Source: Mariniphaga sp964559175 (GTDB taxonomy: Bacteria; Bacteroidota; Bacteroidia; Bacteroidales; Prolixibacteraceae). Taken from it: a DNA stretch of 64,000 nucleotides. The stretch's first letter is position 1, and every line of letters begins with the position of its first letter. The notes beneath the pieces are model-generated. The model ran no database searches, was not told the DNA's origin, and worked only from the letters and a program-made list of their open reading frames with translations. Positions 7,678 to 16,811 of the stretch are shown one piece after another. The stretch lies in contig CAZLGT010000021.1 of assembly GCA_964559175.1 (NCBI GenBank), positions 1 to 64,000 of the forward strand, in the 5' to 3' direction. A program made the translations under genes and the position numbers.

Positions 7678-8883
7678 CTACACCATTTTTAAACAAAAAT
7701 CTTTAACATGCATTCGGTTAATTCCCTTATGTGTTGATACTTCGGTCAGTTCATCCATTGTTACAACATATTTTGGAAAATTATCTGGTATTTCAAGTAA
7801 ATTTCCATATTCACGGTTTATTGTTCCCTCATTTGTTAACATGTAAGCAACCTGAACGTAAATCTTTTCTCCAGACTTTTGTGCGATAAAATCGATTTCT
7901 TTTTTCCCCTCTAAACCAACTGTTACCGAATATCCGGCCATTCGTAAGTGCAGATATACAACGTTTTCCAAAATTTTATGTATATCACTTGTTTTATAAC
8001 CAACAATTGCATTACGAATACCAATATCTTCAAAAAAATACTTTTCACCTATTTCGAATACTTTTTTACCTTCTATCCCGGTTCGTTTTACTTTGAAAAT
8101 TAAAAATGATGCTTCAAGATATCCAAGATAGTCAATTACGACCTGGGTTGATATATTTATTTTTTGAGATTTTAGATAGTCACTGATTTTCTTTGAGGAA
8201 ACAACACTACCCATATTGTCTGCTAAAAATGCAATCAAATTTTCTAAGAACTTTACATTTCTAACTTTAAACCGGGCAACTACATCTTTGAGCAATATGG
8301 TATTATAAATGCTTGTTAAATACTCGTATGCAACTTCTATTTCAGTATTCAAATTTATTAAGTATGGTAATCCACCAAATTTTAAATAGTTCTGAAATGT
8401 AGCTACTGAATCCTGTAATTTATAAAATACTAAAAATTCAGTATAACTTAGTCCAAATACCTTAATTTCAATATATCTGCCACTTAAAAATGTCGCGAGT
8501 TCGCCCGAAAGTAAATTAGCATTGCTTCCTGTGCAATAGATATCGTAATTACCTCTCGTAGCAAGGTCTCTTAATGTAATTTCAAAAGATTCAATATCTT
8601 GTATTTCGTCAATAAAAAGCGCTACTTTGCCGTTCCCCTTTACATTTTCTTTCAAATATTGAAACAGGTCATCTGAATTCGTTATTGTTGAGAACTCATG
8701 TTGCTCTTTATTGATGTATATAATTTGGGTATCAGGACTCTGTTTTTTAATGACGTCTCTTATTTGCATTAACAGATAGCTTTTCCCAACTCTCCGCTGC
8801 CCAACCAACACCTTTATCAATGATTTACCAATAAAGGGCTTCAATCTATCCATATAAAGAGGTCTTTCGATGTATTCAATCAT
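7678..8883 (-). CDS. AAA ATPase with DUF4143 domain
   Basis: A 401-residue ATP-binding protein of the AAA_14/DUF4143 type. Walker A is GQRRVGKS (28-35) and Walker B LFIDEIQ (89-95). The arginine-rich YCTGSNANLLSGE region follows, then a helical domain. The C-terminal DUF4143 part has the nuclease-like signature GLEGKKEIDFIAQKSGEKIYVQV. These genes are abundant, often mobile and variably present in Bacteroidota; their cellular role is not established. It stands alone, AT-rich, inside an accessory block. Confidence 0.85.
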   Translation of the reverse strand: MIEYIERPLYMDRLKPFIGKSLIKVLVGQRRVGKSYLLMQIRDVIKKQSPDTQIIYINKEQHEFSTITNSDDLFQYLKENVKGNGKVALFIDEIQDIESFEITLRDLATRGNYDIYCTGSNANLLSGELATFLSGRYIEIKVFGLSYTEFLVFYKLQDSVATFQNYLKFGGLPYLINLNTEIEVAYEYLTSIYNTILLKDVVARFKVRNVKFLENLIAFLADNMGSVVSSKKISDYLKSQKINISTQVVIDYLGYLEASFLIFKVKRTGIEGKKVFEIGEKYFFEDIGIRNAIVGYKTSDIHKILENVVYLHLRMAGYSVTVGLEGKKEIDFIAQKSGEKIYVQVAYMLTNEGTINREYGNLLEIPDNFPKYVVTMDELTEVSTHKGINRMHVKDFCLKMV

Positions 8884-9017
8884 TTCATCTATATTTTAAA
8901 TTTCAAACAAATATAGTATTTTCTTCAATTATGATTGAAAGTTTGTTGAAAATATTTAAATACTTCAATCATACTTGCAGTGGTTTTATTTTTTAGCTTG
9001 TTGCCAAATCTGTTGGT

Positions 9018-9043
9018 TGTAATCCAAACCTATCCAATATTTC
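9018..9043. repeat. Diverged direct repeat, copy 2
   Basis: 24 of 26 bases match 7383-7408. In leftward translation it encodes KYWIGLDY, comparable with KYWIVLGY in copy 1, so both look like ends of one ancestral small gene. Confidence 0.6.
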
Positions 9044-9126
9044 ACACTACCAGAAACATAATCAACCTTCATTTTTTTTAATCCAAACAAAATGAGTACA
9101 ACAGTCACCGATTCATTCTTTCTTTT

Positions 9127-9134
9127 TATTTTTG
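9127..9134 (+). promoter_or_regulatory. -7 promoter box of mfd
   Basis: TATTTTTG matches TAnnTTTG and sits 19 nt before the TTG start codon. It implies a very short leader and supports that start. No -33 TTTG is evident. Confidence 0.45.
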
Positions 9135-9153
9135 CCAAAATTTTCAGGAAAAA

Positions 9154-12100
9154 TTGGAACCTGTAACGTTTCTGAAAAACTTTAAGGGGCAGAAACATTT
9201 TGCCGGACTGGCAAAAAAACTGGCAGCCCCCCCGGGTGAGAAAATTCACCTGCATGGAATTATTGGCTCTGCCAAAACCATTTTATCGGCCAACCTTTTT
9301 CAGGAACTCCGCCAAAACATGGTACTCCTGCTCAACGACCGCGAAGAAGCCGCTTATTTTTACGACGATTTAACCAACCTGGGACTGGAGGAATTCATCC
9401 TGTTTTTTCCGTCGTCCTACAAACGTTCCATACAATACGGGCAGCCCGAGCAGGAAAACATTGTGCAACGAACCGAAACGCTGAACAAACTGCGCGACAC
9501 CGAAACCACAAATATTGTAATAACATATCCCGAAGCGCTGATTGAAACCGTGATTTCACAAACCAACCTGGAACAAAATACATTGCAGGTCTCCACCGGC
9601 GACAAAATTTCCATCGAGTTCATCAACGAATTTTTGTATGAATACGGTTTCGAACGGGTGGATTTTGTGTATGAACCCGGCCAGTTTGCAGTGCGGGGAA
9701 GCATCGTGGATGTGTTTTCCTATTCCAACGAAGACCCATACCGGCTCGACTTTTTTGGCGACGAAGTGGAATCCATCCGCAGTTTCAACATCGACAACCA
9801 GATTTCAAAAGAAACCTTCAAAAAAATTACCATTATCCCCAACATTCAAAATGAAAAGCTGGAAGGCAAACGGGTTTCGCTGTTTGAATTTCTTCCGGAA
9901 AACACCCTCTGGTTTGGCGACAATCTCAACCAGTGTTTTCACCTGGTAAACGACATTCACCGGCAAACTATCCTGGTCAAATCCGAAGAAGAGAACCTCT
10001 TGGAAATGATTGTGACGGGCGACGTGTTAAAAAAACAACTGCAACCCAAAACCGTGTGCGACTGGGGCACCGACCTCTGTTTTGAACCGGATTCGGTTTT
10101 TAAATTTTCTTTTGCACGCCAGCCGGTTTTCAATAAAAATTTCAATTTACTCGGCGAAAACCTGGAAGAACACCAAAACGATGGATACGAGGTTTTTATC
10201 CTCTCGAACCAGGAAAAGCAAATTGAACGGTTGCAGGCCATTTTTCGCGACATCAAGGCAACGGTGTGTTTTTCCCCGGTGAATTTTACATTGCACGAAG
10301 GTTTTGTGGATCACGATCTGAAAATCTGCTGCTACACCGACCACCAGATTTTTGAACGCTACCACCGGTTTAAACTGAGAACCCGGAAAGCCCAGCGCGA
10401 GGCCATTTCCATGAAGGAGCTGAGTATGCTGCATCCTGGCGATTATGTGGTCCACATCGACCACGGTATCGGGAAATTTGCAGGACTGGTACGTACTGAA
10501 ACCAATGGCAAAATGCAGGAGGCCATTCGTTTGGTTTACAAAAACAACGATTCGCTGCTGGTGAATATTCACTCGCTGCACCGCATTTCGAAATACAAAG
10601 GCAAAGACGGCACAGAACCCACTTTGAACAAACTGGGCACCGGCGCCTGGAAGAAAATGAAAAACCGCACCAAAGCCAAGGTGAAGGACATTGCCAAAGA
10701 GCTGATTGCCCTGTATGCCGAACGCCTGGCCGAAAAAGGTTTTGCCTTTACACCCGACTCGTACCTGCAAACCGAGTTGGAAGCTTCGTTCATTTACGAA
10801 GACACGCCCGACCAGGAAAAAGCCACCGCTGCCGTAAAAGAAGACATGGAAAAATTAATTCCCATGGACCGGCTGGTTTGCGGCGATGTGGGTTTTGGCA
10901 AAACCGAAGTAGCCATACGGGCTGCGTTTAAAGCGGTAACTGACAGCAAACAGGTGGCGGTGCTGGTGCCCACCACGATTCTTGCATTGCAGCATTACAA
11001 AACGTTTTCTGAACGGCTTTCCGATTTCCCGGTACGCGTGGAATACATCAGCCGGTTTAAATCTTCAGCCCAAATAAAAGAAACGCTGACCGATGTGGCT
11101 ACAGGAAAGGTGGATATTCTCATCGGCACTCACCGGTTGGTAAGCAAAGATGTAAAATTCAAAGACCTGGGATTGCTTATCATCGACGAGGAGCAGAAGT
11201 TCGGGGTTTCGGTAAAAGAAAAACTGAAAAAACTGAAAGTGAACGTGGACACACTGACGCTGACCGCCACACCCATTCCGCGCACGTTGCAGTTTTCGCT
11301 GATGGGTGCCCGCGATTTGTCCATCATTCAAACTCCGCCGCCCAACCGTTATCCCATTATTACCGAGGTGCACGGATTTAACGAACAACTTATACGTGAG
11401 GCCATTTTATACGAAGTGGCCCGGAATGGTCAGGTGTTTTTTATTCACAACCGGGTGCAAAATATTGTGGAAGTGGAGAACACCATCAAACGTATTGTGC
11501 CGGGCGTTTCCACTGCTGTGGGGCACGGCCAGATGGAAGGACACCAACTGGAAAAGGTGATGCTGGGTTTTATTAACGGCGATTATGATGTGCTGGTGGC
11601 AACAACCATTATCGAGTCGGGACTGGATATTCCCAACGCCAATACCATGATTATCAACCATGCCGAAAATTATGGGTTGAGCGACCTGCACCAGTTACGC
11701 GGACGCGTGGGGCGTTCCAATAAAAAGGCGTTTTGTTACCTGATTACCCCGCCGCTGGCAACAGTAAGTCCCGAAGCAAGGCGCAGGCTGAAAGCTATCG
11801 AAGAGTTTTCCGATTTGGGCAGCGGCTTCAACATTGCCATGCAGGACCTCGACATCCGCGGGGCAGGAAACCTGCTGGGCGCCGAACAAAGCGGTTTTAT
11901 TGCCGACATCGGGTTTGAAACGTACCACCGCATTCTTAACGAGGCGGTTCAGGAACTTCGACAGGAAGAGTTTAAGGGCGTGTTCAAAGAAGGTGGTCAT
12001 AAACAGGCAGAAGCTTTTTTGAAAATTAACTTCGCGCAGGATTGCCAAATCGATACCGACATGGAACTGCTTTTTCCGCAAAGTTATATCCCCGGAAGTT

Positions 12101-12507
12101 CGGAACGGATGCTGCTGTACCGGGAACTCGACAACATTGAAAACGAAAAACAACTGGAACAATTCCGCACTGGAATAGAAGATCGGTTTGGTGAACTTCC
12201 CCCGGAAACCCGCGAGCTGCTCGAAGTGGTGAAACTCCGCTGGAAAGCGATTGAACTGGGGATGGAGAAAATCTTTTTAAAGGAAAATAAAATGATTTGC
12301 TACTTCATTTCCGACCAGCAGTCGCCGTTTTACCAGTCGGCACTGTTTATGCAAATTGTGCAGTATGTGCAAAAAGGCAAAACCAAAGGACAAATGCGCG
12401 AGAAAAATCACAAACTCACTCTAACGTTTTCCAACGTTCCGAACGTGGAAACTGCCGGGTATATTTTGGAGGAGATGATTGGGGAGGTTGCTGTAAAAAC
12501 GGAATAA
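9154..12507 (+). CDS. mfd: Transcription-repair coupling factor Mfd
   Basis: This 1117-residue DNA translocase removes RNA polymerase stalled at lesions and recruits UvrA for nucleotide excision repair. In order: a UvrB-like N-terminal part (about 1-340), the RNA-polymerase-interacting segment starting near PGDYVVHIDHGIGKFAGL (about 430-450), and helicase motor domains. Motor motifs are GDVGFGKTE (about 577-585), the DEEQ box (about 676), TATPIPRTL and QLRGRVGRS. The C-terminal TRCF domain follows. The start is TTG, supported by the -7 box just upstream; no good ATG exists nearby. Length is close to the usual 1150. Confidence 0.95.
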   Translation: MEPVTFLKNFKGQKHFAGLAKKLAAPPGEKIHLHGIIGSAKTILSANLFQELRQNMVLLLNDREEAAYFYDDLTNLGLEEFILFFPSSYKRSIQYGQPEQENIVQRTETLNKLRDTETTNIVITYPEALIETVISQTNLEQNTLQVSTGDKISIEFINEFLYEYGFERVDFVYEPGQFAVRGSIVDVFSYSNEDPYRLDFFGDEVESIRSFNIDNQISKETFKKITIIPNIQNEKLEGKRVSLFEFLPENTLWFGDNLNQCFHLVNDIHRQTILVKSEEENLLEMIVTGDVLKKQLQPKTVCDWGTDLCFEPDSVFKFSFARQPVFNKNFNLLGENLEEHQNDGYEVFILSNQEKQIERLQAIFRDIKATVCFSPVNFTLHEGFVDHDLKICCYTDHQIFERYHRFKLRTRKAQREAISMKELSMLHPGDYVVHIDHGIGKFAGLVRTETNGKMQEAIRLVYKNNDSLLVNIHSLHRISKYKGKDGTEPTLNKLGTGAWKKMKNRTKAKVKDIAKELIALYAERLAEKGFAFTPDSYLQTELEASFIYEDTPDQEKATAAVKEDMEKLIPMDRLVCGDVGFGKTEVAIRAAFKAVTDSKQVAVLVPTTILALQHYKTFSERLSDFPVRVEYISRFKSSAQIKETLTDVATGKVDILIGTHRLVSKDVKFKDLGLLIIDEEQKFGVSVKEKLKKLKVNVDTLTLTATPIPRTLQFSLMGARDLSIIQTPPPNRYPIITEVHGFNEQLIREAILYEVARNGQVFFIHNRVQNIVEVENTIKRIVPGVSTAVGHGQMEGHQLEKVMLGFINGDYDVLVATTIIESGLDIPNANTMIINHAENYGLSDLHQLRGRVGRSNKKAFCYLITPPLATVSPEARRRLKAIEEFSDLGSGFNIAMQDLDIRGAGNLLGAEQSGFIADIGFETYHRILNEAVQELRQEEFKGVFKEGGHKQAEAFLKINFAQDCQIDTDMELLFPQSYIPGSSERMLLYRELDNIENEKQLEQFRTGIEDRFGELPPETRELLEVVKLRWKAIELGMEKIFLKENKMICYFISDQQSPFYQSALFMQIVQYVQKGKTKGQMREKNHKLTLTFSNVPNVETAGYILEEMIGEVAVKTE

Positions 12508-12524
12508 TTCCCAAAACTTTTTTC

Positions 12525-12532
12525 TAAATTTG
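12525..12532 (+). promoter_or_regulatory. -7 promoter box of the RND efflux operon
   Basis: TAAATTTG matches TAnnTTTG, about 97 nt before the adaptor start; no -33 TTTG at the right spacing. Confidence 0.4.
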
Positions 12533-12628
12533 CCGTTTCCCTGATTTAACCTTTTTAAACTTCGTTAGTCAAACCTGCTTAGAAAAGGTGTAAACCAAGT
12601 TGAATATTCATTTTAATAATATAAAAAC

Positions 12629-13744
12629 GTGGCAAGTAAAAACATTTTCAGAGTTTCCATTACCATCTTACTGTTTTTGGTTCTGGCAGCAATTATTTTT
12701 TATCCGAAGTTAAAACCGATATTCACTTCAGACGAAGGAGGCGGGCCACAGCCGGGAATGCGAGCCATGGGTGGGGGTCAGCCGCTTTTTGCAAGTGGTT
12801 ATGTACTGGTTCCCATCAACATGAACGAACTGATATACAGTACCGGTTCGTTGCTTCCCGACGAGGAAGTTGATCTGGCTTTTGAAACCTCGGGAAAAGT
12901 AGTAGGCCTTTATTTTGAAGAAGGCCGAAGAGTGAAGAAAGGCGAATTGATGGCTAAAATAAACGACAGGCCTTTGCAGGCCCAGTTGCTAAAACTACAA
13001 GCACAACAGAAACTTGTGCAGGAACGTGAATTCCGTCAGCGGCAGTTGCTCGACCGCGACGCCATCAGTCGCGAAAGCTACGACCAGGTAGCCACTGAAC
13101 TTCAATCCATAGAAGCCGACATAATGCTCATTGAAGCACGTATTGCAGAAACCGAATTACGGGCGCCATTCGATGGAATTGTGGGTTTACGTATGATTTC
13201 AGAAGGAGCGTTTGCCACCACCCAAACCAAAATTGTGCGTTTGGTAAAAATTCGCCCCTTAAAAATTGAATTTTCTATAGCTGAAAGGTACGCAGGTGAA
13301 GTGACACCGGGATTTCCAATCTCCTTTAATATTGATGGTTTTCCCGAGTCTTTTGAAGCAAAAGTATATGCCATTGATCCGAAAGTGGATATTAACACCC
13401 GAACCATTTCTGTGCGGGCACTTTACCCTAACACAAATGAAGAGCTGAAACCGGGCCGGTATGCCAGCATCAGGGCCAGGCTCTCGCAAATTGAAAATGC
13501 CGTCTCAATACCCACCGAAGCACTAATTGCTGAAATGTCGGGTGAAAAAGTTTTCATTTACAAAAATGGCAAGGCAAAAGAAATTAAAGTTGAAACCGGA
13601 CTTCGCACCGAATCACACATTCAAATCCGTGAAGGTTTGAATTTTGGCGACACACTGCTCACCACAGCAATTCTGCAGCTCAGGGAAGATCTTCCGGTAC
13701 AGCTTGACACGTTAGTTACAAACCAGCAAAATGTGAACGAATAA
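12629..13744 (+). CDS. RND efflux periplasmic adaptor (MFP/HlyD family)
   Basis: A 371-residue membrane fusion protein linking inner-membrane pump and outer-membrane channel. There is an N-terminal membrane anchor (about 8-25), a glycine-rich stretch near 32-48, a lipoyl-like segment DEEVDLAFETSGKVVGLYFEEG, a short coiled-coil hairpin (about 115-165), then a beta-barrel and membrane-proximal domain. The start is GTG. It is first in a three-gene operon with only 1 nt before the permease. Substrate is unknown; many relatives export drugs, bile salts or fatty acids. Confidence 0.9.
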   Translation: MASKNIFRVSITILLFLVLAAIIFYPKLKPIFTSDEGGGPQPGMRAMGGGQPLFASGYVLVPINMNELIYSTGSLLPDEEVDLAFETSGKVVGLYFEEGRRVKKGELMAKINDRPLQAQLLKLQAQQKLVQEREFRQRQLLDRDAISRESYDQVATELQSIEADIMLIEARIAETELRAPFDGIVGLRMISEGAFATTQTKIVRLVKIRPLKIEFSIAERYAGEVTPGFPISFNIDGFPESFEAKVYAIDPKVDINTRTISVRALYPNTNEELKPGRYASIRARLSQIENAVSIPTEALIAEMSGEKVFIYKNGKAKEIKVETGLRTESHIQIREGLNFGDTLLTTAILQLREDLPVQLDTLVTNQQNVNE

Positions 13745-13745
13745 T

Positions 13746-16700
13746 ATGAGTCTTTCATCATTAAGTATAAAAAGGCCGGTTCTGGCAACCGTATTTTCCC
13801 TTGTTATATTGCTGTTTGGGGGAATCGGGATGACTTTCCTCGGAGTAAGGGAATTTCCCAGTGTCGATCCGCCCATTATTTCGGTAAGCACCTCATACCC
13901 GGGAGCCAACTCCGATGTGATTGAATCGCAGATTACCGAGCCACTGGAACAATCCATCAACGGAATTCCGGGAATCCGCACACTTACCAGCAGCAGCAGC
14001 CAGGGCCGAAGCCGGATTACCGTAGAGTTTGAACTTTCGGTTGACCTGGAAACAGCCGCTAACGACGTGCGCGACAAAGTTTCGCAGGCCCAGCGTTTTC
14101 TTCCCCGCGACTGCGACCCGCCAACTGTTTCAAAAGCTGATGCTGATGCCAGCCCTATTTTGATGGTTGCCGTTAAAAGCCCGAAACGTTCCTTGCTCGA
14201 ACTTTCTGAAATCGCTGAGCTAACTTTCAAAGAGCAGCTTCAAACTGTTTCGGGAGTAAGTTCAGTTGGTATATGGGGAGAGAAACGGTATGCCATGCGT
14301 ATATGGCTCGACCCTGCTAAACTTGCCGGTTATCAGATGACTCCGCTCGATGTTCGCAATGCTCTCATGCGCGAGAATGTGGAACTTCCGGCAGGTAGCA
14401 TTGAGGGGAATACAACCGAGCTGACCATCAGAACTTTGGGATTGATGACTACTCCTGAAGAATTTAACAGCCTGATCTTAAAACAAGAGGGCGACCAGCT
14501 TATCAGGGTCAGAGATATTGGTCGGGCCGAACTTGGACCGGAAGATTTGCGTGGTATTATGAAAATGAACAACATTCCTATGATAGCCACTGTAATTATT
14601 CCCCAGCCTGGGGCCAATCATATTGATATTGTTGATGATGTTTATGAACGTTTAGACTTCATAAAAAAAGACCTTCCCGACGATGTGGAAATTGAAATCG
14701 GTTTCGACAATACTGATTATATTCGTTCCTCCATCCAGGAAGTACAAACTACCATTTATATCGCTTTCTTTTTGGTGGTAGTAATTATTTTCTTTTTCCT
14801 GCGCGACTGGAGGACCACCATTATTCCCATGCTCGTTATTCCCATCTCGCTGGTAGGTTCGTTTTTCATCATGTATCTGGCAGGCTTCACCATAAATGTG
14901 CTTACACTTTTAGCCATTGTGCTTTCCATCGGGTTGGTGGTTGACGATGCCATTGTGATGATGGAAAACATTTATGTGAAAATTGAGCGGGGTATGACAC
15001 CCCGCCAGGCTGGTCTTGAAGGCGCAAATGAAATATTCTTTGCCATTATTGCCACCACCATTACACTGGTTGCCGTTTTTTTCCCGATTGTTTTTCTCGA
15101 AGGGATGACGGGAAGGCTCTTCCGCGAATTCAGTATTGTAATTGCCGGAGCCGTGATGATTTCCTCTTTTGTGGCACTTACATTTACACCTATGCTATCG
15201 ACCAAACTGCTAAAATCGAGACAGAAACATAACCGTTTTTACAACTGGTCAGAAAAGTACTTTGTTAAGCTGAACAACATCTATAAAAATTCACTTGAAT
15301 CGTTTCTCAGGCGCAGATACCTTTCTTTATTTATCCTTATCGGGGCTGGGGTCCTTATTTCTATTTTATGGAGCGTTATTCCGGCAGAAATGGCTCCGCT
15401 GGAAGACCGTTCGCAATTCAACGTCAATGTTTCTTCTCCCGAAGGAGCCACTTATGAATTCAATTACGATTATGTGGAAGATATACGCGAATTGGTGGAA
15501 GACGAAGTGCCAGAAGCCAGAAACATTGTTACCCTTGTGAGGGGTAGCTGGGCTTTTGTACGCACTGCTTTGGTCAAGCCCTCAGAACGCGAACGTTCCC
15601 AACAGGATATCGTCAGCGACCTTTCTGCTGAACTTCTAAAAAAAACAAAGGCAAGGGCCGGAGTTGTTCAGCAATCCACATTTGGCGGAAGGCGTGCACG
15701 TCAGCCCATCCAATACGTTTTGCAAGCTCCAACCATTGAAAAATTGCGGGAAATATTACCTGCATTTATGACCGAAGTTCAAAACAATCCGATTTTTGTG
15801 CAAGCCGACGTTAACCTGAAATTTACAAAGCCTGAACTTCAGATTGAAATTAACCGCGACAAGGCAAACCTGTTGGGTGTTTCTACCCAAAACATTGGGC
15901 AAACCCTGCAGCTCGCGCTCAGCGGACAACGGTTCGGTTATTTTATTATGAACGGAAAACAATACCAGATTTTGGGAGAGCTTCACCGGCAAGACCGCAA
16001 CAAGCCTCTCGACCTGAAATCGTTGTATGTGAGAAACGACCGTGGACAGATGGTTCAGCTCGACAATTTTGTTACGCTGAAGGAAACCACCGCACCGCCG
16101 CAGCTATACAGGTACAACCGGTTTGTTTCGGCCACCATTTCGTCGAACCTGGCCGACGGTTCTACCATCAGCGCGGGAATTGAAGAGATGGACAAAATTG
16201 CCGCAAAAGTGCTCGACGAAAGCTTCCGCACAGCGCTCGACGGCGATTCCAAGGACTTTATGGAAAGCTCATCGAGCCTGATGTTTGCTTTTGTGCTGGC
16301 CATCATCCTTATTTTCCTGGTGCTTTCGGCCCAATTCGAGAGTTTCAAAGACCCCATCATTGTAATGATGACTGTTCCCCTGGCACTAACCGGCGCACTG
16401 CTATTTATGTGGTATTTCGATATTACTATGAATATTTTCAGCCAGATTGGCATCATCATGCTTATCGGGCTTGTTTCAAAAAACGGAATTTTGATTGTGG
16501 AATTTGCCAACCAAAGGAAAATTGCCGGTATGAATAAGTTTGAAGCCATTAAGTTTGCCTCGGCTGCCCGATTCAGGCCAATTCTGATGACCAGTTTGTC
16601 AACCATTCTCGGCATTATGCCGCTGGCACTGGGGCTGGGCGAAGGCGCCCAAAGCCGTGTGGCAATGGGTACCGCCGTAGTGGGAGGACTTCTTATAGCC

Positions 16701-16811
16701 ACTTTCCTTACCTTATATGTTGTTCCGGGAATTTATCTGTTTATTTCAAGTGAATCAAAAAATATAAAACAAGATGCAACTGCACTTAATACAACTGAAA
16801 CACCTGCTTAA
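13746..16811 (+). CDS. RND family efflux permease
   Basis: A 1021-residue proton-driven exporter of the AcrB/MexF class. It has the RND start pattern (SLSIKRPVLATVFSLVI), two large periplasmic loops and twelve predicted membrane spans. The paired aspartates of TM4 are in GLVVDDAIVMMENI (about 399-400), and an RPILMTSL-type motif lies near the C-terminus. It sits between its adaptor and channel genes. The C-terminal 38 bp overlap the TolC-type gene, which implies coupled translation. Confidence 0.93.
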   Translation: MSLSSLSIKRPVLATVFSLVILLFGGIGMTFLGVREFPSVDPPIISVSTSYPGANSDVIESQITEPLEQSINGIPGIRTLTSSSSQGRSRITVEFELSVDLETAANDVRDKVSQAQRFLPRDCDPPTVSKADADASPILMVAVKSPKRSLLELSEIAELTFKEQLQTVSGVSSVGIWGEKRYAMRIWLDPAKLAGYQMTPLDVRNALMRENVELPAGSIEGNTTELTIRTLGLMTTPEEFNSLILKQEGDQLIRVRDIGRAELGPEDLRGIMKMNNIPMIATVIIPQPGANHIDIVDDVYERLDFIKKDLPDDVEIEIGFDNTDYIRSSIQEVQTTIYIAFFLVVVIIFFFLRDWRTTIIPMLVIPISLVGSFFIMYLAGFTINVLTLLAIVLSIGLVVDDAIVMMENIYVKIERGMTPRQAGLEGANEIFFAIIATTITLVAVFFPIVFLEGMTGRLFREFSIVIAGAVMISSFVALTFTPMLSTKLLKSRQKHNRFYNWSEKYFVKLNNIYKNSLESFLRRRYLSLFILIGAGVLISILWSVIPAEMAPLEDRSQFNVNVSSPEGATYEFNYDYVEDIRELVEDEVPEARNIVTLVRGSWAFVRTALVKPSERERSQQDIVSDLSAELLKKTKARAGVVQQSTFGGRRARQPIQYVLQAPTIEKLREILPAFMTEVQNNPIFVQADVNLKFTKPELQIEINRDKANLLGVSTQNIGQTLQLALSGQRFGYFIMNGKQYQILGELHRQDRNKPLDLKSLYVRNDRGQMVQLDNFVTLKETTAPPQLYRYNRFVSATISSNLADGSTISAGIEEMDKIAAKVLDESFRTALDGDSKDFMESSSSLMFAFVLAIILIFLVLSAQFESFKDPIIVMMTVPLALTGALLFMWYFDITMNIFSQIGIIMLIGLVSKNGILIVEFANQRKIAGMNKFEAIKFASAARFRPILMTSLSTILGIMPLALGLGEGAQSRVAMGTAVVGGLLIATFLTLYVVPGIYLFISSESKNIKQDATALNTTETPA

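Larger units (their letters stand above)
8884..9153. promoter_or_regulatory. Upstream region of the DUF4143 gene with half-site cluster
   Basis: A leftward -7 box, TATATTTG, lies at 8908-8915. Just upstream an inverted repeat TTCAAT-TATG-ATTGAA spans 8924-8939, and a further TTCAAT copy begins at 8964, 40 nt away. This layout could be an operator for the ATPase gene. The remainder holds repeat copy 2 and a short coding remnant in the frame ending near 8986. Confidence 0.4.
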
